64,000 bases of DNA from Blepharisma stoltei (GCA_914767885.1 CAJZBQ010000051.1:752001-816000); one strand, 5' to 3'; positions 1 to 10,730 are shown, numbered from the stretch's first letter. Program-made: numbers and translations. The notes: a model not told the origin generated them from the sequence alone.

Positions 1-1
1 A

Positions 2-379
2 AGGCTAGATTTGGCAGGAAATAACTTACGTGGCCCGGGTGCTGGAAAAATCAAGAAAAAATCCAAGAAAAATGAAAAAGAATACGACGGGGCCGTGTCA
101 CAAAGAGTGCAAACAGTTGTGCAAAGCATACTGCAAGAATACAGCGAAGATCCTATGGTGATGCCTATAGAAGCCAACCCTACAGTCTATTTTATGTACA
201 CTGATGAAGGGGCTATGAGAGCTGACAGTGAGCAGTCAGAGTCGAAACCTAAAAGACTTAAAAGCGCAAAAAGGCCTGCAAGTGGCAAAAAATCAAGCGC
301 GCCAAAAGAAAACCCTCAGCCGAAGCCTGAAGAAGCTTACCCTCAAGCAAGAGGCTTAGTTAGTGCTAAAAGACGATAA
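2..379 (+). CDS. C-terminal end of a leucine-rich-repeat-like protein (5' truncated by window)
   Basis: The open frame runs in from the window edge with no start. Its first residues, RLDLAGNNLRGPGAGKIKKK, look like the last LxLxxNxL turn of a leucine-rich repeat. After that the protein is basic, with KKK-rich stretches and a low-complexity Lys/Ser/Pro tail ending SAKRR. It stops at TAA 377-379. The next gene converges on it with a single base between the two stop codons. No catalytic domain is visible in this fragment. LRR is inferred from one repeat only; the rest of the gene lies outside the window. Confidence 0.55.
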   Translation, partial: RLDLAGNNLRGPGAGKIKKKSKKNEKEYDGAVSQRVQTVVQSILQEYSEDPMVMPIEANPTVYFMYTDEGAMRADSEQSESKPKRLKSAKRPASGKKSSAPKENPQPKPEEAYPQARGLVSAKRR

Positions 380-380
380 G

Positions 381-1325
381 TTACTTAATCCCTTCATTAT
401 TCTTAAACACCTCTTGCCTATGGGTATAGAGCATTTCAGTCTGCTCTTTCTTGGCTCTCCAGTAATCCTCTGCATACTGCTTTGCGCCTTCTTCCAATAC
501 AGCTTCTTCTATATCTTCTCTTGCAATAATGATCCCTTTTTTTCTATTCTCCTTATCTATTTGTATCACTTTTCTTTTAAGCATTAAATGCTGTTGCTGT
601 CTGCCTTTCGCTGTCATAGTGCTGGTTTCAGCTTGTAGATCTGATAAATCACAGCCTCCATGGAAAAAGTCATTTCTTAACTTAGCAGCCAACATAGCTG
701 GGAATTTTCCTTTCATCATGATTTTATATATATCTTCTGGGCTTTTTTCTTCTAAAGTGATCCTCACTTGCACTCTTGCACTTTCGCCACGTGCTGCAAG
801 CCCTTTTGCATGAAATTTTACAAAACGCCCTGGTGTATTCCTGCCTACTTCAATAGTTTTGATGAATAATCTGTCGACAGACAAATTTTTGTGAGTAGTC
901 GCATTGTGGACGGCTGCATTTAATAGTCGTAATAGATAATCAGCTGCCTTCTTGTAAGAAAGAGCTATGAGCTTGTATTCAGCGTCTGCAACGTGGATTC
1001 GTTTGAGGATGTGAAGCAGTGGGACGATTTTTTTCATGCTGGAGGGGATTTTCTTTCGAAGTGCGACTGCAACTCTTGGGACAACTGGAGGCTTCTCGAC
1101 GACCACTTTGTGAAAAGGTGGAGGAGGAGGGACGAAAGAAGACTCAGGAGGAGTAAATGTAAGAGAAATAGTTGGAGGTGGGGTAAAAGTTTTTTGGGAT
1201 GGATGGATGATAAGACCACGATCTGTGTAATGTTGAATTGGCTTTGGGTGGTCTTTTTTAAAGATGAGATGGACAGAGGAAAGGTTGAACCAAGATCGAT
1301 ACCCTCTTGCTATTTTTGAGAGCAT
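381..1325 (-). CDS. MRPL22: Mitochondrial ribosomal protein uL22m (L22 family)
   Basis: 314-aa uninterrupted ORF with ATG at 1325 and TAA at 381-383. Residues about 115-205 carry the L22 fold: a helix with AADYLLRLLNAAVHNA, then KTIEVGRNTPGRFVKFHAKG and a basic hairpin ARGESARVQVRI, the tip that lines the exit tunnel in L22 proteins. The N-terminal 80 residues are basic and proline-rich and could hold a mitochondrial targeting signal. The C-terminal 110 residues are a charged helical extension, typical of mitoribosomal proteins and longer than bacterial L22 (about 110 aa). The family call rests on the central core; the mitochondrial location is inferred from the extensions. Confidence 0.8.
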   Translation of the reverse strand: MLSKIARGYRSWFNLSSVHLIFKKDHPKPIQHYTDRGLIIHPSQKTFTPPPTISLTFTPPESSFVPPPPPFHKVVVEKPPVVPRVAVALRKKIPSSMKKIVPLLHILKRIHVADAEYKLIALSYKKAADYLLRLLNAAVHNATTHKNLSVDRLFIKTIEVGRNTPGRFVKFHAKGLAARGESARVQVRITLEEKSPEDIYKIMMKGKFPAMLAAKLRNDFFHGGCDLSDLQAETSTMTAKGRQQQHLMLKRKVIQIDKENRKKGIIIAREDIEEAVLEEGAKQYAEDYWRAKKEQTEMLYTHRQEVFKNNEGIK

Positions 1326-1376
1326 TTTTATGATGAGAAAGTTAGATTAGATTTCGAATTATGAGGCTTAATAATA

Positions 1377-2029
1377 GGTTAGGTTAGGTTTAAGATGTGT
1401 ATTTATAGTCCCTACTTCCATGCGTGGCATTCCTCCGCGCTCCTTGAGGAGCCGTGCTGGCACGAGCGAAAAGGATGGACTTCCATCACTGGTTCTCTGA
1501 GCCCAGGCCGAAACCCCTGGTTTTCTCGGTAGTGGTTGCCCTATTGAGTCGTCAGCCGACTGTCGCTAAGCACCACCATTTCCAACTCAGCCTTCCGCCC
1601 CGAATTACGCCAGTCTTTGCCCCCAGTTGGCCAGATCGCCCTCGTGAGAGGACCCTTTTAACTGGAGAGACTTGTGCCCTTGAGATCCCCAAGTCTAGCT
1701 TCGCCTCCCCTCTTTCCCGGATCATCTCCAAGAAAGAACTCAACCCCTTGCGGGATTCGGGGCTAAGCCACCAAGTAGCCTAGGCAGGTAACTCACCCTG
1801 CCTCTTTCGGACACCGAGTCTAGGCCTCGGCGCTACTGGCAAAAAGAATGCGAAAAACTGCTGCCCGGGTTGAGTCCCAAAATCAGCGGAAATTGGGCTG
1901 GGCCTCTCGCCTCGAGGCTAACTCTTCCCTTGAGTAGCTCTCGGCATCCAAAAACCATGTCCGGTATACATAAGGACACCCGCCACGGAAGGACGGGTCG
2001 CTCGTCTCCGGCCATTTTTATGTATAGGA
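1377..2029 (-). mobile_element. SINE-like retroposon S1, intergenic, TSD ttaataata
   Basis: A GC-richer block in AT-rich intergenic DNA, flanked by a 9-bp direct repeat ttaataata (1368-1376 and 2030-2038). Read on the minus strand it starts with aaaaatggcc and ends in a (CCTAA)n tail of two to three units. Its first 60 bases resemble those of S10 (49730-50232), sharing gacccgtccttc. ORFs inside it (1454-1783, 1833-2015) look like shadows. No reverse transcriptase is present, so it would be non-autonomous. Confidence 0.7.
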
Positions 2030-2237
2030 TTAATAATATAATAGAGTCGAGGTATTCTAATTTTCTTCAAATGAGTCGATGTATTTATGAAGTGAAGTAA
2101 AAGAATTAAATGCTCATTATGTAATTAATATTGTGTATAATGCAATAAAATCAATATTTACGGCTTTTTCAATATTTTAAATTGATCAAATTTATTTTTT
2201 TGATAGTGTTATATTGTTATATTTAATTTATTTTAAA

Positions 2238-4704
2238 TTAGATATGAGGATCTTCATAAAGCTTATCAATGATAGCTTTATTCTTTTTATGGACTACACT
2301 TCTCTTTAATTTCATAGTTGGAGTCAAATCTCCGCCAGCAACTGAAAATTCTTGCGGAAGGAAAGCCCATTTTTTGATTTGATGTAAGGCTTCCTTCCAT
2401 ATAATAAGCACTGAGAGCATCTATTAATTTTAAAGTAATGGATACAAATGAGTTTTTTTGAAATCAGCTCTTAATAAAATAGCAGAAATATTTAAAATTA
2501 AACTAGGATTTATATTATAAAATAATAAAATTATTTAATCTTCTCAATATTATAAAATATTTATGACATACCTACCTTACTCTTGAAACAGCATGTTTAT
2601 TATAATGATCAATTGCATGCTGAATATATTTATGCACTAATGGACACTCCATAGCTGTTTTATTTTCAGATGCCGGACTCCCGAATGATTTCAAAATTGA
2701 GATGACCTCTGGAGTTAAATTTTCTGACAGACTTCCATCAGAGTTTGGAACTCTCTTTAAAGTCAAAAGTAAAGCAAGATATTTCTTAGCATCACCAACA
2801 CAAAGTACTGAATTTGCAATTTTACAAAGTGATTTGATTTCATCTTCAATCGTTATCGTTATATTATCTATTATGTTTTACGTCCACGACGGGGTAGCCG
2901 CATCTAGAGCTGCCACCATATTTATCCATATGCAGGGCCCATGGACTTCTGGATCGAACCACTTTGCTCACTGCTATTGCTGTACAGAAGTTCTCAGAAG
3001 AAAACCTAGCCCCTTAAGTAAAATTGCTTGAGAGAGAGAAAATTAGCGGAGCTAATTTCACTCGAACCGAATGCCATTTTATTTTATAAACTCATCTTCA
3101 ATCAGAACTGGAGGAATGTTTTCACCTCCCGCCGTAATAATCAGCTCCTTGATTCTTCCAGTTATCGTAAAAAATCCATCCCTGTCCATAAACCCTTCAT
3201 CCCCAGAGTGCAAAAATCCTTGAGAATCAATCGTTTCTCTCGTGCTTTTTTCATTTTTCAAGTACCCCAAAAATCTATTTCTTCCTTTATACACAATTTC
3301 TCCAATTTCCCCACATGGTAGTTTCTCCCCTTTGGAATTCACAATTTTTGCTTCACATCCTCTTAATGGTTTTCCAACGCTTCAAACTGAGCACTCATAT
3401 ATTGTATTCATCATCAATGGAGAAGCAGCTTCAGACATCCCAAAAAGATTTGTTAAAGGTATTCCAACTGATAAAAAGAACTCAAGGGTTACTTTACCAA
3501 GTGGAGCTGCCCCAAATAAAAACGTTTTGCATCTCTCAAAACCTAATGCTTCTTTGAGAGGCTGGAAAAATAAAGAATTTGCAATATGGTAATTATGAGG
3601 AAGAGGCTTTTTCTCAAACAACAAAAGCATTGATTTTAGTCCTATTTCTCTTGCCCAGGCAATCATTTTCTTTTGGCTAGGTGTGCTTGCAGCAATCATA
3701 CGCTTGATTGACTCTTCAATTTTTTCATATATTCTTGGGACACCCCAAAAGAAGGTGGGTCTGTATTCTTTTAGAGCTGGGCCAATACCAGTTTGAAGAG
3801 CTGATTCATCTGGAAAATTCACACAGCCTTTAGCTAGAATAACTGTAAAAAAGTCAAAACACTGAGCAGCCACATGACTGTAGGGAAGATATGAGAAAAA
3901 TTGTTCATCAGTTCCACTGGTTCTGTACTTTTCTAGAGTTCTTTTGGCAGCGAAAATATAATTGTCGTGGCTAAGAAGAACTCCTTTAGGAGGTCCAGTT
4001 GTGCCTGAAGTATAAACAATAGTGACCGCTTGAGTTGCTCTTATTGAATTTATGCGATTTTCTATTTCTTGAGGATCAACATCTGAGCCTAAGTTCATGA
4101 ACTCCTCCCATGAAAATACAGGTCTTTCTCCTTTGTATTCTTTTAAATCAGTCTTTGGGGCAAAAACCACAATTCCTTTTACTTTAGGGAGCTTATCTCA
4201 TATATGCAGATATTTCTTTAAATGAGACTCGTTTTCTACAACCACAAGCTCAGCTTCGCTATGCTCCGCAATATAAAGGCAATTTTCACTTCCACTTGTA
4301 GTGTAAACTCCAACTGGAACACAATTTGCAAGGATGGCACCAGAAAAAGCAATTATCCATTCTGGTGAATTAAATCCAATTATGTTAATTGCTTGTCTCT
4401 GTGCAATTCCTAGACAAATCAGTGATACAGAAAATTGGAGAGATTGAGAATAAAATTCTTGGTAATTATAAGTTACGGTGGAGCTGTTACGCTTAGCTCT
4501 TAAGAAAGTTTTAAACGGAGATGCTATCACTGCTTCTTGAATAATTTGGGCATAAGTGAGAGGTTCCTCATAGGGCATATTTGATGACATTATGATTGGA
4601 AGTTCATCATTGATCCCTGTGACCCAATATAAATATTTACCGTCGTCTTTTGGAAGGATTGATCTAGTAGCATTGTCTGAAAACCAATAATGCTTGGACT
4701 CCAT
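2238..4704 (-). CDS. ACSBG: Long-chain/bubblegum-type acyl-CoA synthetase, interrupted by one retroposon and one IES
   Basis: Activates fatty acids to acyl-CoA through an acyl-adenylate. Reading TGA as Trp (near 4197 and 3388) and removing the retroposon (2852-3091 plus one TSD copy) and the IES (2385-2577) gives 673 aa. Motifs in order: N-terminal region with NSPEW and VGVYTTSG, AMP-binding loop YTSGTTGPPKGV at about residue 220, GAAPL, adenylation motif FGMSEAASP, HSGDEGF, GRIKELIITAGGENIPP, and C-terminal FSVAGGDLTPTMKLKR. NSPEW and the C-terminal motif match ACSBG-type rather than ACSL-type enzymes. ATG at 4704 precedes ESKHYWFSDN. Pieces: 4704-3104, 3103-2852 replaced by one TSD, then to 2578 and 2384-2238. 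Confidence 0.88.
2385..2577. mobile_element. IES in the acyl-CoA synthetase gene (193 bp, TA-bounded)
   Basis: TA at 2385-2386 and TA at 2578-2579 bound an AT-rich insert whose ends are inverted (TAAGG on both sides). Excision leaving one TA joins ...VSR to VHQIKKWAFLP in frame and restores the expected C-terminal domain. Confidence 0.85.
2852..3091 (-). mobile_element. SINE-like retroposon S2 inside acyl-CoA synthetase exon, 12-bp TSD
   Basis: Flanked by tcatcttcaatc at 2840-2851 and 3092-3103. On the minus strand it starts aaaatggc and ends in an AACGAT-type repeat. It interrupts the PPVLIEDE/IKSLCKI junction, which is continuous once 252 bp (element plus one TSD) is removed. It shares its 5' half and its 3' end with S9 (47617-48027), but lacks about 175 internal bases found there. 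A B-box-like GTTCGATCC occurs on the minus strand. The TSD has no TA. Confidence 0.85.
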
Positions 4705-4893
4705 TTATATAAGTTATATGATAAAAAATTTCAGTTATAAATTTTAGGTTTATATTAATTTGATTTCAGATTAATTATATTTGTTGTTTAAGTCATATAT
4801 GCTTATTTAATTTTATTTCCATGAAAATGTTTTTTGCTAATTTTCTAGGCTCATTTATATAATTTCTTTTCTTTTTGAGTGACAGAGTCAAAA

Positions 4894-5142
4894 ATGAATT
4901 CAAATGCAAAATCCTATATTTCATGTGGAACAAATTCAGAGCTAAAAGAAAAAAGAGCATTTGTTTGTATTTATTTTGAGATCTTCATAAACTTATCAAT
5001 GGTAGCTTTTATTTTTATGGCATTAGCTTCTCCATTAATTTGGCATTTGACACTTAAAATTCTTAAGTGGGGGAAGTATTGATTATTTAAACAACGAGCT
5101 TATTATAATAGTTATTTGCGAGCTGAATTTATTATGCTCTAA
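4894..5142 (+). CDS. Small hypothetical membrane protein (82 aa)
   Basis: ATG at 4894 to TAA 5140-5142, with TGA at 5080-5082 read as Trp. A hydrophobic stretch at about residues 28-56 (ICIYFEIF...LASPLIW region) predicts one or two membrane segments, followed by a basic, aromatic tail. I do not recognise a family. It lies divergently from the acyl-CoA synthetase with 189 bp between starts. The short length makes it possible that this is a chance ORF. Confidence 0.4.
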
Positions 5143-5443
5143 TTTGCATTATATAGCTGCTTATTTTCAGAAGTTTCTATCCCCTGACTTTTAAAAATCA
5201 AGATCCCTAATAATTAACTATAATTTAAAACTGATATAAAATTAACTTTACTAAAATAAAGGTTTTCATTGGTTTAACTTATTTTTCTTGAATTTTTATA
5301 CTCTCTGACTGAAGCTTTTCTAAAAATATGATCTCTTTTAAGAATAATAGGCTTAATTTTGAATATTTTTTAATGTTTAAATAATTATCAATATTAATAT
5401 CTGCATAAATTATAAACAAAAGCAATGTTTATTTCTATAATTA
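5143..5443. other. AT-rich intergenic stretch, nothing recognised
   Basis: About 300 bp with no ORF, palindrome or duplication that I can support. It presumably holds the promoter of the UBA-RING gene. Confidence 0.5.
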
Positions 5444-6655
5444 ATGGAAGCAAAAAGACAAGAAATGAAGTTAGCACTTATTGGCATGGGATTTGAGGAA
5501 AGTAAGGTTGATAATGTGTTAATGCTAACAGATGACTTTGAAGACGCAGTCACTTATTTGACTGAAGGCATCAATGCCAATCAAATAGCTCTTTCTATAA
5601 AAAACAACATTATTTCTCAGCTCAAAGAAATGGGATTCTCTTCAGACATTGCAAACATGGCTGCAGAACGATACAAAATAATTAGAGAAGCAGCAGAGTT
5701 TGCTACCAACGCTTCCATGTGAGATCTTCAAGGCGATAGGCCTCAATACAACCTTCGTCCAATCATACCTCCTCCTCTTCCCGCTCCGCTTCCCAACACT
5801 AAGCAGAGAATTGTGGACCAACTCAGAGAGTTCGGTTTTGACAATGCCAAAGCTCAAGAAATCTCGAATAAATTCAACAATTATGAGGAAGCAATAGAAT
5901 ATGCTACTAGCACAATACACTTAAACCAAGCACCTCAGCCCCCACAAATAGAGCCAGAACGGCTATATCTTATTTGATTGGAATATTTTGATAGGATAGC
6001 TTGAAGGTTTTGATAGTGAGATATTTACACTGATAAGCCACTATGAGAAAAATAAATTTTTAATGGATAATACAGTAGCAAAACTTTCGGAGCAAAAGCA
6101 TGCATCAAGCCAGAACCGAATCCACAAGAATACGAAGACCCTGAAAACGAGCTTGATATAAGAGACATTAGTATTAACCTTTACCGCTCAGGGATTCCTG
6201 CTGAGGAAGCATTTGCAAGGATATTGCAGTGGCTTGGGAATGAATATGTGGAAGATCATCAAATTGTGGAAGTTCCTCATCCATTCCCATCACGAACAAT
6301 TGCTCGAAGAGACTTTTATGGTCAAAATCCCCAAGCTCAATCTATATATATATCTCCAGAGTCAATCAATATTGAAGGAAGAAAAATTCGAGGAACGTCA
6401 AGAGAAGAAATTATCGACATTCTTGGAGAGCTGTACCCTCCCAAAGGAGCTTCAGAAGAAGCTAAGAGCAAAATTTCAGAAATTTTGTACAGAAATTCGA
6501 TGAGTCAAAAGGAATGCGTAATTTGTCAAGAAGATTTTAAGCACAATGATCGGCTATTTCAATTGCCCTGCTCTCACATTTACCATAAGAAATGCATAAC
6601 TAAGTGGCTCGCAATGAGCGAAGCTTGTCCAGTTGATAACCTTAAAATTGAGTAA
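5444..6655 (+). CDS. UBA-repeat RING-finger protein (probable E3 ubiquitin ligase), one IES
   Basis: Removing a 105-bp IES (5971-6075) and reading TGA as Trp (5720-5722) gives 368 aa. Two UBA-like helical units lie near the N-terminus (LIGMGFEESKVDNVL and QLKEMGFSSDIANMAAE), with a third related segment (QLREFGFDNAKAQEIS) at about residue 120. A C-terminal RING-H2 starts CVICQEDF, has LPCSHIYHKKCITKWL, and ends CPVD, so Asp replaces the usual last Cys. UBA domains bind ubiquitin and RING domains recruit E2 enzymes; target unknown. The stop lies 3 bp before the next gene's ATG. Confidence 0.8.
5971..6075. mobile_element. IES in the UBA-RING gene (105 bp, TA-bounded)
   Basis: TA at 5971-5972 and 6076-6077. 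The insert carries in-frame stops, and its removal joins ERLYL to SKTFGAKACIKPEP in frame. Neighbouring TAs on the left edge (5964-5967) give frameshifts or a stop, so this choice is preferred. Confidence 0.75.
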
Positions 6656-6658
6656 TAA

Positions 6659-8122
6659 ATGAAATTATTAAGAAATCTTCGAAAAATCTCAACTTTTCAA
6701 ATCCCTGAAAGAGGTCATTATAAACTCTTAGACAATAAAGATATTGATTTCTTTTCAAGCATCCTTCCTAGCCACTCAATCCTAACCAAAGATCTTGATG
6801 CCTATAATACAGATTGGCTGCGTTTTCATAAAGGCAATTCCAGCATTGTCCTAAAGCCAAAAACTACAGAGGAAGTAAAATCTATTTTGGAATACTGCAA
6901 TAAAGAAAAAATCGCGATTGTTCCACAAGGAGGAAATACTGGCCAAGTGATCGGAAGTGTTCCTATATATGATGAAGTAATTCTTTCATTGCAAAACATG
7001 AACCGAATCTTGAAAATCGATTCTTCACAAGGAGTGGTTTGGACTGAAGCGGGGGTTATTTTGGAATATTTGAATAGCTTCTGTGAGGAGCATGGATGGA
7101 TTGTGCCATTAGATTTAGCATCGAAAGGGTCTTGCTTTATTGGAGGAAATGTAGCAACTTGTGCTGGTGGGGTAAGGTATATTAGATATGGGTCATTGCA
7201 TGGGAATGTGCTTGGTCTGGAAGCTGTTTTGCCGACAGGTGAAATTTTATCTGATTTAAAGGGGTTGCGGAAAGACAATACAGGCTATGACTATAAGCAA
7301 TTATTCATTGGCTCAGAAGGCACTTTAGGAGTCATCACAAAAATTGCTCTGCTATTAGCTCCTAAGCCTATATCCCAGCAGGTAGCAATGATTTCCTGCA
7401 AAAGCTACGAAAATGTCTTGCAGCTCTTAAAAGATGCTAAGCAAGGGATCGGTGAAATTCTCTCTGCTTTTGAGATGATGGACAGCTACATTTATTCTCT
7501 GCTTTTAAAGCACACTCCACGTACAAGAAACCCATTTACAGCAGACTCAGAATTTTATGTTTTAATTGAAACCTCTGGGAGCAATAAAGACCATGATATT
7601 GAAAAGTTGCAGGCTTATTTGGAAAATGGGCTAAAGAATAATGTGATTACTGATGCAGTTCTAGCCCTAGATCAGGAGCAGGCTAACAATTTCTGGAGAA
7701 TTAGAGAAGGTACAGCAACTGCAACAAAAAGTGAGGGTTATGTCTTTAAATATGATTTAAGTCTATCAATTGCAAAAATGTATGATTTGGTAAGAAAAAC
7801 AAGGGAAAGAGTAGGCAGTTTAGGATATACAGTAGGCTATGGGCACGTTGGGGATGGAAACTTACATTTGGTAGTGTCAACCAATGAGAAAGAAAAAGCT
7901 CATAGGATTTTGGAACCTTGGATATATGAGCAGATACAAGAATTAAAAGGAAGTGTAAGTGCAGAGCATGGAATTGGGTTGTTAAAAGCTTCGAAGTTAA
8001 AATACACAAAAAGTAAAGTGATGATTGAAAACATGGTAAATTTTATATAGAAACTCATGAAAAACATTTTCGATCCTAATGGAATCATGAATCCATATAA
8101 AGTCCTTAATAATAGTAATTAA
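6659..8122 (+). CDS. D2HGDH: D-2-hydroxyglutarate dehydrogenase, FAD-linked (mitochondrial)
   Basis: Oxidises D-2-hydroxyglutarate to 2-oxoglutarate in mitochondria. 482 aa after removal of a 15-nt intron (8036-8050). It has an FAD-binding PCMH-type domain at residues about 55-235 (PQGGNTGQVIGS, GGNVATCAGG, GSEGTLGVIT) and a C-terminal FAD-oxidase domain with the conserved GYGHVGDGNLHL and SAEHGIGLLK. Splicing yields NMKLMKNIFDPNGIMNP, the standard family ending; without it the protein stops 24 residues short. The start ATG sits 3 bp after the previous stop. The N-terminus (MKLLRNLRKISTFQ) is basic and consistent with a targeting peptide. Confidence 0.93.
8036..8050 (+). other. 15-nt intron in D2HGDH
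   Basis: GTAAATTTTATATAG. It contains the in-frame TAG that otherwise ends the ORF; removal restores the conserved C-terminus. Confidence 0.9.
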
Positions 8123-8127
8123 TATAA

Positions 8128-8514
8128 ATGACAAAAAAGTCAAATTGGATGAAACCAGAACGAGGGGTAATGTTCCTTAAAACTTTAGCATTAAGCTATT
8201 CAAGCTTCCTGCTGTTTTCCTTCACTAGCACATGTCAAACGGCCTCATGACTTTATTACTTGTGAATGATGTTTTTAGTGGAAATTTCGCTAGGACTTGT
8301 TTCAGAATTAATTACTCGCACACAGAAATTTATCAAAAATTTTATTTTAATTATTCAAGTTTTGGAGTTTATTTGGCAGCTGATAGGGATTTATTTGACA
8401 ATTAGTTCAACTTGTCAAGATGAAATGCAAAATGGAATTCGAATTTTGCTCTGTTGTTTTGGGCTTTCAACACTTATTTTATTCATAGGGATGGTAAGAG
8501 CTTTATTTAATTAA
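8128..8514 (+). CDS. Hypothetical multi-pass membrane protein (128 aa)
   Basis: ATG at 8128, five bases after the D2HGDH stop. Two TGA codons (around 8247 and 8262) read as Trp, giving one ORF to TAA 8512-8514. Hydrophobic segments at about residues 15-30, 45-62, 72-90 and 105-122 suggest four membrane helices. No family motif recognised. The tight spacing and lack of insertions support a real gene. Confidence 0.6.
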
Positions 8515-8635
8515 TATAAGTTAATCCATATTTAGCAAATAGCCCCCAAAATATGAGCCTAAGTCTCCTGTTTTATATGATAAATAATTAATAGTCATTT
8601 TGCATTTATAAGTAATTAATCATCACATATATAAT

Positions 8636-9289
8636 TTAAGGACCACAGTTTTGAACTATACGGCTTGGGTTGAAGATGTCAAAACAAAAATAATGCATCA
8701 TCACAAAATAATATATGACTGAAAACAGCATAAGATTTAACGCAGCATGCATCATAATGATCCATCTAGATTTAACCATGCTGTGGTAGCCTGATAAAAA
8801 GTCATTGTTGTAAACCATGAACCGAATTTTGCTATCATATCTATGTTTCCTAAGTTTTAAATTGTGTAGGACATCTCTATGCAAATTGAAGGAATACAGC
8901 TGATTTTCTTCGACTTCATAAAAGAGATATGATGATGAACTCTGGTTGCATAATAAAGGGTTATAAATCATTTTCGCTAATGGGTCTTCGATTTTGCGAT
9001 GATTTGAATTAAAAATGCATAAGGCAGATTCGTGAAAAATTATTGCTAAAATATTCCCAAACAGTGACAGCAAATTTATATATGGGATGACATATAATAC
9101 AATGAGAAAAATCGGGTATTTGCATTGCATAGCATATCAAAATTTATATAGGACACTATTTGGAGCCTTCGCTAAATATTTCTCGTTTTCTCTGTTAACT
9201 GGGTCGTTGTATTGCTGGATAACAATATTATACTGTGATATAGGGTCATTATCGCCTTTAATCTGCACTTTCAATTGAGAAAATCTCAT
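8636..9289 (-). CDS. Hypothetical membrane protein (217 aa)
   Basis: Starts at ATG 9287-9289. One TGA (around 9135) reads as Trp in the string YKFWYAMQCKYP, which joins two otherwise separate ORFs. The N-terminal 65 residues are polar (MRFSQLKVQIKGDND). They are followed by a long hydrophobic stretch (IFLIVLYVIPYINLLSLFGN), a polar middle, and a C-terminal hydrophobic helix (MMHAALNLMLFSVIYYF). Topology is two or three membrane segments with a large loop. Family not recognised. Confidence 0.6.
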
Positions 9290-9331
9290 TGTCCTTATCA
9301 TTTTTAATCTATTATAAAGAATTATTAAGCC

Positions 9332-10722
9332 CTAGCAGCATCCTGACTTTTTCTGGTATTTCACAACACTTTTGGGGACGATTTTTAGAGGTGCAGCGTT
9401 ATCTTTTTTGAATTCATCAGTTTGTTTCATATACAGCACCTCACCCTCTCTATGAGAATTAAAAACTAATTAAAATATTTTTATGCAAAATTTTTGATAT
9501 ATTTTTAATAATTAAAACACTGCAAAATTTTAGAGTACTGGTTTTTAAAAAATAATCGAATTAAATAAATGACTTTCTTTCTATAATTAGATACTTTGAA
9601 AATAAGGAAAGTGTTTCCCAAATAAAAAAATAATATATAGATTAGACCTAAATGAGCAAAAAGTTTCACTTATTCTTGAGGATATGGCTAGCAACTTTAA
9701 GAAAAACCCTAAATAGCTCACTTACCTCGTCAACATTTTGCGCAGTTTTAGCTGAAGCTTCAGTTCCTCCATCCAATCTGTTTTCTCTGACAAATTTATA
9801 TTTAGCACAAAAATATGTCTTTGCCGCGGGCGCACCTCTTTGGGCACCAAAGTTACTTTATAGTCTAAACTAAGGGTTAAGACCCTTTAATTCTAGCCCT
9901 TAGCTTTGTCTAGAGTCGCCCTATGGGGTGGGCAAACCTTGGGAGTCAGTTGGTGGTGACCCCAGTCTAGATATTAGTTATCAGATTTTTTGGGCCAGGG
10001 TTCTTTCCCTGCAGGTTCCGAAGGGCTGGGGGTTTTATTTACTGGTTCCATCTCTCCTCAAGGAGGCCGACAAGAGGTATCAGACTAACCTTTGCCTCAA
10101 TGAACCCAAATGAAGAGGAGAGATAAATCTCCCTAATCCGCGAGAATCAGATATATCAATGCAAGCCCCAGATTCCATAAGTAGACTGCTGTTGAGATAG
10201 GATTCAGCTGACTGAATTCCTCGGCAAGTAGGTTTGTTGCAAGCCCACGGAGGCATCAAATCTGGAAGATTTTAAACCCCTCAATTTTATTTAATTGACA
10301 AATTTGTCCAATTCTTCTGGAGAGACCTCTCTTTCCTCATCAGCTAAATCAATCATATTACCTACACAGTAAATTGTTATGTCAGGGTCAGAGTTTTGCT
10401 TGATTTCTCTCAACCACTCATATAAGTTAATAAAACTTTCTTTATGAGTCAAATCATACATTAGAACGACACCATTTGCATTTCGGTAAAAACTCCGCGT
10501 TATTGACCTAAAAGATTCTTGTCCTGCAGTATCCCAAATTTGTAATTTTATTTTTTTATCGCCAAGCCTTATTATTTTAGCGCTGAATTCCACACCAATA
10601 GTGACGCTGTGATCTTTAGTAAAGTTCCCTTCAGTAAATTGCAATAAAAAGCAAGACTTTCCCACTCCGGAATCTCCAATAATTAAAATCTTAAACAAAG
10701 CATCAGGGACTTCTAAATCCAT
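9332..10722 (-). CDS. Rab-family small GTPase, interrupted by a retroposon and an IES
   Basis: Membrane-traffic GTPase. Motifs: P-loop GDSGVGKS at residues 16-23, WDTAGQE switch II, GNMIDL where NKxD is expected (Lys replaced by Met), SAKT, and a C-terminal KKSGCC double-cysteine prenylation site. The body is split by retroposon S3 (TSD tgacaaattt), which separates EELDKFV from RENRLDGG, and by an IES at about 9430-9711. Removing S3 (508 bp) and an IES of 241, 259 or 280 bp keeps the frame; with the last, the protein is 200 aa. The IES edges are therefore not fixed from sequence alone. ATG at 10722 is 8 bp from the upstream ARM gene stop. Confidence 0.85.
9430..9709. mobile_element. Probable IES in the Rab gene, boundaries ambiguous
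   Basis: AT-rich DNA with multiple stops separates the Rab core (SAKTAQNVDE) from its KKSGCC tail. Frame-preserving TA pairs include 9430/9710, 9451/9710 and 9430/9671. I give the first. No clear terminal inverted repeat picks between them. Confidence 0.6.
9798..10295. mobile_element. SINE-like retroposon S3 inside the Rab gene, 10-bp TSD
   Basis: Flanked by tgacaaattt at 9788-9797 and 10296-10305. The element is GC-richer than its surroundings and interrupts the G5 region of the GTPase. Removing 508 bp restores DKFVRENRLDGGTEASAKT. No TA in the TSD. The short ORFs within it have no visible family features. Confidence 0.8.
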
Positions 10723-10730
10723 TTTATTAA

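Noticed and set aside
1370-1395. TTAGG-like repeats suggesting a telomere
   Set aside because: Only two to three units, at the tail of a retroposon with a TSD; not a chromosome end.
1454-2015. ORFs inside retroposon S1
   Set aside because: They overlap in both strands in GC-richer repeat DNA with no family features; shadows of a non-coding element.
9714-9730. 17-nt GTAAG...TAG intron in the Rab gene
   Set aside because: Removing 17 nt shifts the frame into a stop; all other introns are 15 nt.
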